Assembly (NCBI GenBank): GCA_035644395.1
Contig: DASQOR010000028.1
Span: 186,001-250,000, forward strand
Origin: JBGPLJ01 sp035644395
GTDB lineage: Bacteria; Pseudomonadota; Gammaproteobacteria; Steroidobacterales; Steroidobacteraceae
Direction of reading: 5' to 3'
Length of the DNA stretch: 64,000 nucleotides
Every line of letters starts with the position of its first letter. Position 1 is the first letter of the stretch. Below are positions 1 through 8,275 of the stretch, in pieces. A program made the translations under genes and the position numbers. The notes beneath the pieces were generated by a model. That model did not search any database. It saw only the letters and a program-made list of their open reading frames with translations, and was not told the DNA's origin.

Positions 1-526
1 GGTCAGGAAAGCGTTCCGCGAATGCGAGCGCGACCATGGCGCCGTAGGAAGCCCCGACGATCGCGTGCAGGGACGCTATACCGAGATGATTGAGCACCGC
101 GAGCAGGATCCGTGCCTGATCGTAGGAGCTGATACTTGCAAAGGGCGCGCCGGCGCGCGGTCCCGTCGTGTCACCGCTGCCGCCGAGATAGTCGATGCCG
201 AGCACGCGGTATCGATCGCTGTCGAGCGCCCGGCCGGGACCTGCAAGTTCCGACCACCAGCCGGGGCCCGCGCCGTCGGATCCGATGACGTAGCGACCGG
301 CGGAGATGCCGCCGAGTGCAGCGACCACCGCCGCCGCGCCCGGACCCGATATCCGATAGGCAACGTGCACGCCCGCGAGCACGCCGCCGTGATAAAGATC
401 GAGTCCGCCTGGAATCTCCAGAACGCCGCTCCGGGCGACGTTAAGCGACGCAGCTGCATCGCTCCCGGCGGGTGCGGTCGAAGCGGTCCTGGGATTGTCC
501 ATCGCGCGGATCTCCGTTGGGCCCAT
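1..526 (-). CDS. metX: MetX-type homoserine O-acyltransferase (partial, C-terminus off the window)
   Basis: Alpha/beta-hydrolase acyltransferase of the homoserine O-acetyl/succinyltransferase family, which activates homoserine for methionine synthesis. About 175 N-terminal residues are present. A GISAGR-type loop stands where the oxyanion region is expected, and the nucleophile elbow GASYG (Ser near residue 157) is followed by MVALAFAERFPD. The catalytic Asp and His would lie beyond the left edge. The ATG at 526 has AGGAG four bases upstream; a second in-frame Met lies at 502. The SAM riboswitch directly upstream supports a methionine role. The exact acyl donor, or serine as acceptor, cannot be decided from this fragment. 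Confidence 0.78.
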   Translation of the reverse strand, partial: MGPTEIRAMDNPRTASTAPAGSDAAASLNVARSGVLEIPGGLDLYHGGVLAGVHVAYRISGPGAAAVVAALGGISAGRYVIGSDGAGPGWWSELAGPGRALDSDRYRVLGIDYLGGSGDTTGPRAGAPFASISSYDQARILLAVLNHLGIASLHAIVGASYGAMVALAFAERFPD

Positions 527-604
527 GACGCTCCTACGGATACCCGCCGCTAGGCAGGTTGTCGTGACCGGCACCCCCGTTCGCACGAGGCAGCTTCACG
601 GCAC

Positions 605-722
605 CTCATCTTCCGGGCCCCGCGTTGGCAGGTCCCTGTAGGAGTTGGCACCTCTGTCCAGTGGTTGGCTGGACCGGTTGCCCCGGCGTCTTCGGGCCTG
701 TCCCTCAGCCGGTCTCGATGAG
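605..722 (-). ncRNA. SAM riboswitch (S-box/SAM-I type) in the metX leader
   Basis: Read on the minus strand, the segment carries the S-box core in order: GAGGGACAGGCCC, then GAAGACGCC, GGGGCAACC, a hairpin TCCAG/CTGGA, and AGGTGCCAACTCC. The closing P1 helix is visible as CTCATC (722-717) pairing with GATGAG (610-605). S-adenosylmethionine binding is expected to turn off the downstream methionine gene. No U-rich terminator is visible between 605 and the start at 526, so control may act on translation. Confidence 0.9.
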
Positions 723-731
723 TGGGGCGGG

Positions 732-761
732 ATCTTAAGGGCCGTGCCCGCCCGCCGTCAA
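732..761 (-). promoter_or_regulatory. Candidate sigma70 promoter of metX
   Basis: On the minus strand TTGACG (761-756) and TAAGAT (737-732) are separated by 18 bases. The predicted transcript start near 725 falls just ahead of the P1 helix of the SAM riboswitch, which is the expected geometry. Confidence 0.6.
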
Positions 762-807
762 ACTGCGGCCGCGCCGGCGCTTGCCCGGATCCGTCCAGTG
801 TATTAAC

Positions 808-825
808 GTGCTAATACATTAGTAC
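808..825. promoter_or_regulatory. Inverted repeat, candidate operator of the TrpR-like regulator
   Basis: GTGCTAAT-AC-ATTAGTAC is an 18-base dyad with 7 of 8 positions paired. It lies 26 bases upstream of the TrpR-like gene that heads the his operon, in an unusually AT-rich patch of the metX/his intergenic region. Its CTAAT/ATTAG arms resemble the CTAG-type half-sites of TrpR operators. Autoregulation and his operon control are inferred. Confidence 0.5.
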
Positions 826-851
826 ACCTTGACGGTCATCCCGGGAACGCA

Positions 852-1178
852 ATGAAATCGCACCGCCAGCTCACCGCGCGCCAGGAGGCCGCCCACGAAC
901 GCGCCCTCTACCAGGCCGTGCTCGCCCTCGAGAGCGTCGATGAAGTCCGCAATTTCTTCCGCGACCTGTGCACGCCCGCGGAACTCGAGGCGATGGCGGA
1001 TCGCTGGGTGGTCGCCGAGATGCTGGGCCGCGACCTGCCCTACCGCGAAATCCACCGCCTGACGGGCGTGAGCGTCACGACCATCGGCCGCGTCGCCCGC
1101 TATCTCAACGCGGGCAACGGCGGCTACCAGGGCGCTCTTGGCGCGCTCGGCAAACGCAAAGACGGCCGACATGGATAA
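852..1178 (+). CDS. TrpR-family DNA-binding regulator (YerC/HisR-like)
   Basis: A 108-residue all-helical protein of the Trp repressor superfamily. The N-terminal stretch LESVDEVRNFFRDLCTPAELEAMADRW is cut by typical YerC/YecD-type helices. A helix-turn-helix follows (YREIHRLTGVSVTTIGRVARYL, about residues 63-85). It overlaps hisG by 8 bases and so belongs to the his operon. YerC-like proteins heading his genes have been proposed as histidine-responsive repressors (HisR); the ligand is not shown by the sequence. The start is supported by its position just after the candidate operator, though the ribosome-binding site is weak. Confidence 0.82.
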   Translation: MKSHRQLTARQEAAHERALYQAVLALESVDEVRNFFRDLCTPAELEAMADRWVVAEMLGRDLPYREIHRLTGVSVTTIGRVARYLNAGNGGYQGALGALGKRKDGRHG

Positions 1179-2070
1179 GGCGACACGACTCAAGATCGCG
1201 ATCCAGAAGACCGGGCGGCTCACCGACAACTCGCTCGATCTCCTGCAGCGCTGCGGGCTCAAGTACAGCCGCGGCAAGGACCAGCTGATGTTCTTCGGCG
1301 AGAACATGCCGCTCGACGTGCTGCTGGTGCGCGACGATGACATCCCCGACCTCGTGCAGCAGGATGTCTGCGACCTCGGCATCGTCGGGCTCAATGTCAT
1401 CGAGGAAGCGCGGCTCGACCTGGTCGGCCGCGGCACCGCGCCGCTGTTCGAGCAGTTGCAGACGCTCGACTTCGGCAATTGCCGGCTCTCCCTCGCCGTT
1501 CCCGAATCGGCCGGCTACTTCGGCCCCGCCTCGCTCAACGGCCAGCGCATCGCGACGACCTATCCGAATATCCTCGCCGCGTATCTCAAGCGCAGTGGCT
1601 TGCGCGCGGAGATCGTCACGCTGTCCGGTGCGGTCGAGATCGCCCCGCGCCTCGGCAGGGCCGATCTCATCTGTGACCTGGTGTCGTCCGGATCGACACT
1701 CCTCGCCAATCACCTGCGCGAGGTGGAGACGATTCTCGAGAGCCGGGCCGTCGTCATCCGGACACCGGTACCGCTCTCGCAGGAGAAGCAGGACTGGGTG
1801 CGCCGGCTCCTGATGCGCATCGACGGCGTGCAGCAGGTCAAGGAAAGCAAGTACATCATGTTGCACGCCCCGCGCTCGGCCCTGCCCGAGATCGCAAGGC
1901 TCCTGCCCGGCAGCGAATTTCCGACGATCATCCCGCTCGAAGGCACCGTGGATAAGGTTGCCGTGCACGCGGTTTGCCGGGAAAACGTCTTCTGGGAGAC
2001 GCTCGAAAGCCTGAAGGCCGCGGGCGCCAGTGCCATACTCGTGCTCCCCGTCGAAAAGATGCTCGCGTGA
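1171..2070 (+). CDS. hisG: ATP phosphoribosyltransferase, long form
   Basis: Catalyses the first, committed step of histidine synthesis, joining ATP and PRPP. The 299 residues match the long HisG form with two periplasmic-binding-like catalytic lobes and a C-terminal ACT-like regulatory domain for histidine feedback (GTVDKVAVHAV to the end). Recognisable elements are KTGRLTDNSLDLL near the N-terminus and the PRPP loop SGAVEIAPRLGRADLICDLV. The ATG at 1171 was chosen over an upstream Met at 1138 because it gives the normal HisG N-terminus (MDKATRLKIAIQKTGRL). It overlaps the regulator gene. No HisZ partner is needed for this form. Confidence 0.95.
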   Translation: MDKATRLKIAIQKTGRLTDNSLDLLQRCGLKYSRGKDQLMFFGENMPLDVLLVRDDDIPDLVQQDVCDLGIVGLNVIEEARLDLVGRGTAPLFEQLQTLDFGNCRLSLAVPESAGYFGPASLNGQRIATTYPNILAAYLKRSGLRAEIVTLSGAVEIAPRLGRADLICDLVSSGSTLLANHLREVETILESRAVVIRTPVPLSQEKQDWVRRLLMRIDGVQQVKESKYIMLHAPRSALPEIARLLPGSEFPTIIPLEGTVDKVAVHAVCRENVFWETLESLKAAGASAILVLPVEKMLA

Positions 2071-2075
2071 CCGGC

Positions 2076-3404
2076 ATGTCCGCCGTCCACATTCCCATAC
2101 TTGAATGGCAGCAGCTGAACGCGCTTGAGCGCTCGGCAGCCCTCGAACGTCCGCTCGCGGAGGAGTCGGTGCACCTTCGCGAGAGTGTCAGCCGCATCAT
2201 CGCGGCCGTGCGAGCGGAAGGAGACACGGCCCTGGCGCGCCTCACGCTCGAACTCGACGGCGCATCGCCCGAGTCGCCGGAAGTAAGCGCGGATGAGTTC
2301 AAACGGGCGCTGACCGTGCTGACGCCCACCCAGCATGCTGCGCTCGAGCGCGCAATCGCAAACGTGCGACGATTCCACGAGGCACAAAGAACCTCCTCGC
2401 TCACCGTGGAAACGTCGCCGGGCGTGCGCTGCGAGCGATTCGAGGTGCCGATCGAATCTGTCGGGCTCTATGTGCCGGCGGGCACGGCGCCACTGCCGAG
2501 CACCGCCGTCATGCTGGCGGTGCCTGCGCAGATCGCGGGCTGTCCAACACGAATCGTCTGCACGCCACCGCGCCGGGATGGCAGCGCCGATCCCGCCGTG
2601 CTCGTCGCCGCACGCCTATGCGGCATCGAGCGCGTGTTCAAGATTGGTGGCGCGCAGGCTGTCGCGGCAATGGCATTCGGCACGCAGACCGTGCCGAAAG
2701 TCGACAAGATCTTCGGTCCCGGCAATGCCTGGGTCACCGCAGCGAAGGACCTCGTTGCAAGCCTTGCCGGCGGCGCTGCTCGCGATCTGCCGGCGGGACC
2801 GTCCGAGGTGCTGGTGATTGCCGATGAGGACGCGCGCGCGGACTTCGTCGCCGCGGATCTGCTGGCGCAGGCCGAGCACAGCATTGACGCACAGGTGCTG
2901 CTCGTAACGACGTCGCACGGCCTTGCCCGCGCGACGCAACTTGAGATCGCGCAACAGTGCAGGCGCCTCTCACGCCGGTCGATCATCGAAGCGGCGCTGC
3001 GCAGCGCCCGCATCATCCGGGTCGAAGATCTTGAAGCGGCTTTCGCCGTCAGCAATGCCTACGCGCCGGAGCACCTGATCATTTCCGTCGCCAACGCACG
3101 CTCCTGGCTTGCACGGGTGCGCAACGCCGGCTCGGTGTTTCTCGGAAACTGGACGCCGGAGCCGCTCGGAGACTATTGCTCGGGCACCAATCACGTGTTG
3201 CCCACGGGGGGTCACGCGCGCGCGCTGAGCGGCCTCGCCCTGGCGGATTTCAGCAAGCGAATCACGGTACAGGAATTGACGACGGCGGGGCTTCAGGACC
3301 TCGGGCCCGTCGCCGAAACACTTGCGCACCTTGAAACGCTCGACGCGCATGCCAATGCTGTTGCCGTTCGTCTCAAGTCCCTGGCGGCGGACCCGCGCCA
3401 ATGA
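2076..3404 (+). CDS. hisD: Histidinol dehydrogenase
   Basis: Oxidises L-histidinol to histidine in two NAD-dependent steps with a catalytic zinc. The 442-residue length is normal. Visible family motifs are the VPAGTAPLPS segment, KIGGAQAVAAMAFGT, KIFGPGNAWVTAAK, the DLPAGPSEVLVIAD segment, the AEHS box, and GDYCSGTNHVLPTGG near the C-terminus. The ATG at 2076 lies 5 bases after the hisG stop; an upstream in-frame Met at 1974 would sit inside hisG and is not used. It ends in an ATGA overlap with hisC. Confidence 0.96.
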   Translation: MSAVHIPILEWQQLNALERSAALERPLAEESVHLRESVSRIIAAVRAEGDTALARLTLELDGASPESPEVSADEFKRALTVLTPTQHAALERAIANVRRFHEAQRTSSLTVETSPGVRCERFEVPIESVGLYVPAGTAPLPSTAVMLAVPAQIAGCPTRIVCTPPRRDGSADPAVLVAARLCGIERVFKIGGAQAVAAMAFGTQTVPKVDKIFGPGNAWVTAAKDLVASLAGGAARDLPAGPSEVLVIADEDARADFVAADLLAQAEHSIDAQVLLVTTSHGLARATQLEIAQQCRRLSRRSIIEAALRSARIIRVEDLEAAFAVSNAYAPEHLIISVANARSWLARVRNAGSVFLGNWTPEPLGDYCSGTNHVLPTGGHARALSGLALADFSKRITVQELTTAGLQDLGPVAETLAHLETLDAHANAVAVRLKSLAADPRQ

Positions 3405-4462
3405 GTTCGCTGACCGCGCTGGCCCGACCTGACATCGTTGAACTCGAGCCGTACGCGCACGCTGCGTGGGAACCCGATCTCGAGCGGCTGCACGCCAATG
3501 AAAATCCCTGGCGGACACCGGGCGACAATTCCGCGATCGGTCTCAATCGTTATCCCGAGCCGCAGCCCGCAAGCCTCGTGCGCCGGCTGGCGGCGCTCTA
3601 CGGCGTTGACTCCGAGCGCACACTCGTCGGGCGCGGGAGCGACGAGGCAATCGACCTCCTGGTGCGCGCCTTTTGCCGCGCGGAGGTCGATGGCGTCCTG
3701 GTGTTGCCACCGACCTTCGGCATGTACAAGGTTGCCGCCCAGATTCAGGGCGCCAAGGTCGAGGAGCTGGTCCTGACGGCGGCCGACGGATTCGCACCGA
3801 CGGCCGCAAGCGTCCTCGCGCGCTGGCAGCCGCACATCAGGCTGGTCTTCCTCTGCACGCCGAACAATCCAACCGGCAACGCTTATGACGGCGAAATGGT
3901 AGCGACCATCGCGCGGGAGCTCGCTGGTCGGGCACTGGTGGTCGCTGACGAGGCCTATCTCGAATTTTCCGGCCGCCCGAGCCTCGCGAATCGCAAGGAA
4001 AGGCTCGGCAACCTCGTCGTCCTGCGAACGCTGTCGAAGGCCCACGCGCTGGCTGGCGCACGCTGCGGATGCGCGCTCGCGGATCCGGAAGTCATCGACA
4101 TCCTGAAGCGCATCATTCCCCCCTATGCGATTCCATCGGCAACGGCGCAGAGCGTCGAGCACGCACTGCTGCCGCCGCAACTCGCCATGGCCGGCGCGCG
4201 CGTTGCGATGCTCGTTGCCGAACGCGACAAGCTCGCTCAACGCCTCGCGCGATCGGCTGCGGTTCGCCGAGTCTTTCCGAGCGCAGCGAATTTTCTGCTC
4301 GTTGAATTCGCACAGGCCGGTCGCGCCTTCGAAAAGATGCGGGCCGCAGGACTGCTGGTGCGCGATGTGCGACGACAACCGGGACTCGGGTCATGCCTGC
4401 GTATCACCATCGGGCTGCCCGAGCAGAACGAGCGCCTGGTCACGGCGCTGGAGAGCCCATGA
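3401..4462 (+). CDS. hisC: Histidinol-phosphate aminotransferase
   Basis: A PLP-dependent fold-type I aminotransferase making histidinol phosphate from imidazole acetol phosphate and glutamate. The 353 residues include LHANENPW near the N-terminus, GRGSDEAIDLLVRAFC, the NNPTGN substrate motif, VADEAYLEF, and the Schiff-base lysine at about residue 213 in SKAHALAGARCG. It begins inside the hisD stop (ATGA) and ends with an ATGA overlap into hisB, so translation is probably coupled through the operon. Confidence 0.95.
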   Translation: MSSLTALARPDIVELEPYAHAAWEPDLERLHANENPWRTPGDNSAIGLNRYPEPQPASLVRRLAALYGVDSERTLVGRGSDEAIDLLVRAFCRAEVDGVLVLPPTFGMYKVAAQIQGAKVEELVLTAADGFAPTAASVLARWQPHIRLVFLCTPNNPTGNAYDGEMVATIARELAGRALVVADEAYLEFSGRPSLANRKERLGNLVVLRTLSKAHALAGARCGCALADPEVIDILKRIIPPYAIPSATAQSVEHALLPPQLAMAGARVAMLVAERDKLAQRLARSAAVRRVFPSAANFLLVEFAQAGRAFEKMRAAGLLVRDVRRQPGLGSCLRITIGLPEQNERLVTALESP

Positions 4463-5538
4463 GCACGCCAGTCAAGGCCGCATTCGTCGATCGCGACGGC
4501 ACGATCGTCGAGGAACCGCCGGACGAGCAGGTCGACAGCCTGGAGAAGATCCGGTTCATGCCGGGCGTCGTGCCGGCGCTCCTCGAACTTGAGCGCGCAG
4601 GCTTCACGCTCGTGATGGTCACCAACCAGAACGGCATCGGCACCCTGGCGTTTCCTCAGCCGGCCTTTCGCATCCCGCACGACTTCATCCTGCGCGTGCT
4701 CGATTCCCAGGGCATACGCTTTGCCGGTGTCTATGTCTGCCCGCATCTGCCCGAGGATAATTGCGCGTGCCGCAAGCCCAAGCTCGGGATGCTCACCGAT
4801 TTTCTCGCCCGCAATACGCTCGATCACGCGCGCAGCGTGATGATCGGCGATCGGGACACCGACCTCGAGTTCGCTGCCAATCTCGGCGTCACCGGCTACC
4901 GTGTGAGCCGGTCGGGCCCGCCAGATTGCACATGGCCGGCCATTTGCCGGCGCATCCTCGAATCGGCACGCACGGCGAGCGTCGAACGCGCGACCCGCGA
5001 AACCCGCGTTCAAGTCAGCGTGGCACTCGATCATGAATCACCGATCGCCGTCACCACGGGCCTCGGCTTCTTCGACCACATGATCGAGCAGATCGCGCGC
5101 CACGGCGGCTTCTCGCTCGCACTCACCTGCCAGGGCGACCTCAAGGTCGATGAGCATCACACTGTCGAGGACTGCGCCCTTGCGCTCGGTGCAGCGCTCC
5201 GCCAGGCCCTCGGCGACAAGCGCGGCATCGCTCGCTACGGATTCGTGCTGCCGATGGACGAAGCCCGCGCGCAGGTGGCGGTTGACCTCTCCGCCCGGCC
5301 CTACTTCGTGTTCGAAGGAAAGTTTCCGCGCGATCGGGTTGGCGAACTGCCGACCGAACTCGTCCCGCACTTCTTCCGCTCGCTTGCCGACAGTCTCGGC
5401 GCGGCGATCCATTTGAGCGTCACGGGCGAAAACACCCATCACATGGTCGAAGCCTGCTTCAAGGGCGTCGGCCGGGCGCTTCGCCAGGCCATCCGCGTCG
5501 AAGGCAGCGAGCTTCCGAGCAGCAAGGGAACGCTCTAG
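4459..5538 (+). CDS. hisB: Bifunctional histidinol-phosphatase / imidazoleglycerol-phosphate dehydratase
   Basis: Catalyses steps 6 and 8 of histidine synthesis. The N-terminal HAD phosphatase (about residues 1-165) has the nucleophile motif FVDRDGTI, the VTNQNG motif, a zinc-binding CPHLPEDNCACRKP loop and GDRDTD. The C-terminal IGPD domain has FFDHMIEQIARHGGF, DEHHTVEDCALALG and ENTHHMVEACFKG, which supply the manganese-binding His and Glu residues. At 359 residues it matches the enterobacterial and xanthomonad fusion. The ATG at 4459 overlaps the hisC stop. Confidence 0.96.
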   Translation: MSTPVKAAFVDRDGTIVEEPPDEQVDSLEKIRFMPGVVPALLELERAGFTLVMVTNQNGIGTLAFPQPAFRIPHDFILRVLDSQGIRFAGVYVCPHLPEDNCACRKPKLGMLTDFLARNTLDHARSVMIGDRDTDLEFAANLGVTGYRVSRSGPPDCTWPAICRRILESARTASVERATRETRVQVSVALDHESPIAVTTGLGFFDHMIEQIARHGGFSLALTCQGDLKVDEHHTVEDCALALGAALRQALGDKRGIARYGFVLPMDEARAQVAVDLSARPYFVFEGKFPRDRVGELPTELVPHFFRSLADSLGAAIHLSVTGENTHHMVEACFKGVGRALRQAIRVEGSELPSSKGTL

Positions 5539-5552
5539 CGCAAGGACTCGGC

Positions 5553-6146
5553 ATGCGACTCGTCATCATCGACAGCGGAGGCGCCAACCTCGCCTCGCTC
5601 AAGTTCGCATTCGAACGGCTTGGCTGCCTCGCGACAGTCACGGCCGACGCCAGTGCCGTGCGCGACGCGTCGCACGTCGTGTTGCCCGGCGTGGGAGCGG
5701 CGGCCGACGCCATGTCGCGTCTGCACGGCTCGGGTCTTGCGCAAGTGATTCCGACGCTGCGCCAACCCGTCCTCGGCATCTGTCTTGGCATGCAGCTGCT
5801 GTTCGAGCGGTCCGACGAAGGCGACACGACCTGCCTCGGGGCGATCGCAGGCCGAGCCACGCGGATGCATGCCAAGCCCGGCCTTCCCGTGCCGCACATG
5901 GGGTGGAATCAATTGACGATGGCAGAGGCGAATCCGCTGCTGCGGCAGGTGCAATCGGGCGAGTACGCCTATTTCGTACACAGCTACCGCGTCGCGATTG
6001 CCGCCGAGACGGTCGCGACCTGTCACTACGACGGCGCTTTCTCCGCCGTGGTTGCGAGCCGCAATTTCTTCGGCACGCAGTTTCACCCCGAACGATCCGC
6101 CGGCGCCGGCTCGCGCATCCTTGCCAACTTCCTGCGACTCGGCTGA
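5553..6146 (+). CDS. hisH: Imidazole glycerol phosphate synthase, glutaminase subunit
   Basis: Class I glutamine amidotransferase that feeds ammonia to HisF. The 197 residues contain the oxyanion region PGVGAAADAM, the nucleophile Cys in GICLGMQLLFE (about residue 77), PHMGWNQL, YFVHSY, and the catalytic His-Glu pair in GTQFHPERS. The gene follows hisB by 14 bases and its stop overlaps the hisA start by one base. Confidence 0.96.
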   Translation: MRLVIIDSGGANLASLKFAFERLGCLATVTADASAVRDASHVVLPGVGAAADAMSRLHGSGLAQVIPTLRQPVLGICLGMQLLFERSDEGDTTCLGAIAGRATRMHAKPGLPVPHMGWNQLTMAEANPLLRQVQSGEYAYFVHSYRVAIAAETVATCHYDGAFSAVVASRNFFGTQFHPERSAGAGSRILANFLRLG

Positions 6147-6886
6147 TGCGCCTCATTCCTGCCATGGATCTTCGCGGCGGCCGCTGCGTGCGACTGCGCC
6201 AGGGAGACTTTGCGGCCGAGTCGGTGTTCGACGTGGAACCCGCTGCGCTGCTCGACCGCTACTACGCTTGGGGGGCCGGCTGGACGCACATCGTCGATCT
6301 GGATGCGGCTCGCGACGGCAGCACCGTGAATGATTCACTCATCGGCGCACTCGTCGCAGATCGAAAGATGCGCCTGCAGGTCGGGGGCGGACTGCGATCG
6401 AGAGCGGCGGTTGAACAGGTTCTCGGGCGCGGCGCCTCGCGAGCCGTCATCGGCAGCCTCGCTGTTGCGCAACCGCAGGACGCCCGCGACCTGCTCGCGG
6501 ACTTCGGCCCCGACCGCCTGGCGATCGCGTTCGACGTGCGTATCGACCACCGCGGAACGCCGTGCGTCACAACTCATGCCTGGCGCGAACAGTCGACGAT
6601 CTCCCTGTGGGAAGCCGTGGAAACACTGGCGAACGGCCGGCTGCGACACGTGCTCTGCACCGACGTGACCCGGGACGGCATGCTGAACGGACCGAATCTC
6701 GAGTTGTACGCCGATGCGCTGCGGCGCTTCCCCGAGATCGAGTGGCAGGCGTCGGGCGGCATTCGCGACGCGAGTGACCTCGCGGCCCTTGCCGGCCTGG
6801 GCGTCGCCGCGGCCGTCAGCGGACGCGCATTGCTGGAAGATCGCATTGCCATCGAGGAGCTGCGGCCATTCTTGCAAAGCGAATAA
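6146..6886 (+). CDS. hisA: ProFAR isomerase (phosphoribosylformimino-AICAR-P isomerase)
   Basis: A TIM-barrel enzyme performing the Amadori rearrangement of ProFAR to PRFAR. The N-terminus MRLIPAMDLRGGRCVRLRQGD carries the first catalytic Asp (residue 8), and CTDVTRDGMLNGPN carries the second. The phosphate-binding loops VGGGLRS and ASGGIRDASDL are present. It has 246 residues. Its 3' end overlaps the 5' end of hisF by 19 bases. Confidence 0.96.
   Translation: MRLIPAMDLRGGRCVRLRQGDFAAESVFDVEPAALLDRYYAWGAGWTHIVDLDAARDGSTVNDSLIGALVADRKMRLQVGGGLRSRAAVEQVLGRGASRAVIGSLAVAQPQDARDLLADFGPDRLAIAFDVRIDHRGTPCVTTHAWREQSTISLWEAVETLANGRLRHVLCTDVTRDGMLNGPNLELYADALRRFPEIEWQASGGIRDASDLAALAGLGVAAAVSGRALLEDRIAIEELRPFLQSE
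6855..6870 (+). promoter_or_regulatory. Ribosome-binding site and ATT start of hisF
   Basis: AGGAG at 6855-6859 is followed after 8 bases by ATT at 6868-6870. No ATG, GTG or TTG exists in this frame at the family start position, so this site decides the hisF start. Confidence 0.65.
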
Positions 6887-7635
6887 TTCCCTGCCTCGAT
6901 GTTCGCGACGGCCAGGTCGTGAAAGGCGTGCGCTTTCGCGACCATCGCGTGGTCGGCGACATCCTGGCGCTCACCGAGCGGTATCGCGACGCCGGCGCCG
7001 ACGAACTCGTTTTCTACGACATCACGGCGAGTCCCGAGGGCCGCTCGGTCGATCGGCGCTGGATTTCAAGAGTCGGCCGGCTCCTCGATATTCCATTCTG
7101 CGTGGCGGGAGGCATCCGTTCCGTCGCCGACGCCGAAGAAGTCCTCGGCGCGGGGGCTGAGAAGGTGTCGGTGAACTCGCCCGCGCTTGCCGATCCCGAA
7201 CTCATCACCCAGCTGAGCAAGCGATTCGGCTCGCAGTGCGTCGTCGTGGGCGTCGATAGCCAGACATCCGCCGAGGGTTTCCGCGTACACCAGTACACCG
7301 GAGACCCTGCACGGTCTCGCGACACGTCCCGCGCGACCCTCGAATGGCTCGTCGAAGTCCAGCACCGAGGCGCCGGCGAGATCGTACTCAACTGCATGGC
7401 GAGCGACGGGGTGCGGCAAGGTTTCGACATCGCGCAGCTCGAGGCCGCGCGCGCCGTCTGCGATGTTCCTCTCATCGCGTCGGGCGGAGCCGGGACGCCA
7501 GGTCACTTTCGCGACGTATTCGAGCGCGCGAACGTCGACGGCGCGCTCGCGGCGAGCGTTTTTCATCTCGGCGAGATCGCCATCGCCGATCTGAAGCAAT
7601 ATTTGCGGCGCCAGGCCATTGAGGTACGACCATGA
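6868..7635 (+). CDS. hisF: Imidazole glycerol phosphate synthase, cyclase subunit (ATT start)
   Basis: Cyclase half of IGP synthase; a TIM barrel that turns PRFAR plus ammonia from HisH into IGP and AICAR. Starting at the ATT, the protein has 255 residues and its N-terminus reads (M)LAKRIIPCLDVRDGQVVKG, placing the catalytic Asp at position 11 as in the family. The second catalytic Asp lies in VVGVDSQ (about 131). The first conventional start, GTG at 6919, would remove 17 residues including the essential Asp11. A well-spaced AGGAG supports ATT. A sequencing error changing ATG to ATT is the alternative. Confidence 0.9.
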   Translation: MLAKRIIPCLDVRDGQVVKGVRFRDHRVVGDILALTERYRDAGADELVFYDITASPEGRSVDRRWISRVGRLLDIPFCVAGGIRSVADAEEVLGAGAEKVSVNSPALADPELITQLSKRFGSQCVVVGVDSQTSAEGFRVHQYTGDPARSRDTSRATLEWLVEVQHRGAGEIVLNCMASDGVRQGFDIAQLEAARAVCDVPLIASGGAGTPGHFRDVFERANVDGALAASVFHLGEIAIADLKQYLRRQAIEVRP

Positions 7636-8267
7636 CACCCGAGCAGATCCGGGCACTCGATTGGAACAAGGGCGACGGGCTTCTGCCCGCGGTGATCCAG
7701 CACGCGGTGACCGGCGCCGTTCTGATGCTGGGCTTCATGAACCGCCAGGCGCTGACGGCAACCGTCGACGCCGGCCGCGTCGTGTTCTACAGCCGGCGCC
7801 GGCAGGCGCTCTGGCTGAAGGGCGAGACCTCCGGACATTTCCTGAATCTCGTCGGCATCGCACCGGACTGCGACAATGACACGTTGCTCGTGCAGGCATT
7901 GCCTGCAGGTCCGGTCTGTCACGTCGGGACGCCGACCTGCTTCATCGACGTGCCGCCCACCGACGCCGAGCGGCTCGCGTTCCTCGCGGACCTGGAGCGC
8001 GTCATCGCCCAGCGGATCGCCGAACGGCCGGAAGGAAGCTACACGGCGCGACTCGTCGTGCAGGGTCAGAAGCGCATGGCGCAGAAGGTCGGCGAGGAAG
8101 GCCTCGAGGTGGCGCTCGCCGCCGCGGGCGGCGAGGACAAGGAGGTGATTTCGGAGTCGGCGGATCTTCTCTATCACCTGCTGCTGCTGCTCAAGAGCCG
8201 GAATCTCTCGCTCAAGCATGTCGTCGACGAGCTCGCCTCGCGCCATGGCGGCCACACACCGACCTGA
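7632..8267 (+). CDS. hisI: Phosphoribosyl-AMP cyclohydrolase / phosphoribosyl-ATP pyrophosphatase
   Basis: Fused HisI-HisE, catalysing steps 2 and 3 of the pathway. The N-terminal cyclohydrolase (about residues 1-110) shows MLGFMN, FYSRRRQALWLKGETSGHF and the metal-binding DCDNDTLL and CHVGTPTCF. The C-terminal MazG-like pyrophosphatase has QKVGEEGLEVALAA and SESADLLYHLLLLL. The 211 residues match the fused form. It starts by an ATGA overlap with hisF and ends the operon, 8 bases before the convergent asd stop. Confidence 0.96.
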   Translation: MTPEQIRALDWNKGDGLLPAVIQHAVTGAVLMLGFMNRQALTATVDAGRVVFYSRRRQALWLKGETSGHFLNLVGIAPDCDNDTLLVQALPAGPVCHVGTPTCFIDVPPTDAERLAFLADLERVIAQRIAERPEGSYTARLVVQGQKRMAQKVGEEGLEVALAAAGGEDKEVISESADLLYHLLLLLKSRNLSLKHVVDELASRHGGHTPT

Positions 8268-8275
8268 CTCAGGGC

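Noticed and set aside
76..459. 127-residue open frame on the minus strand at the left edge
   Set aside because: It is out of frame with the MetX-type protein, which has a recognisable nucleophile elbow and its own ribosome-binding site.
6919..7635. hisF starting at GTG 6919
   Set aside because: It would remove 17 conserved N-terminal residues including the catalytic Asp11; the ATT start with a well-placed AGGAG fits better.
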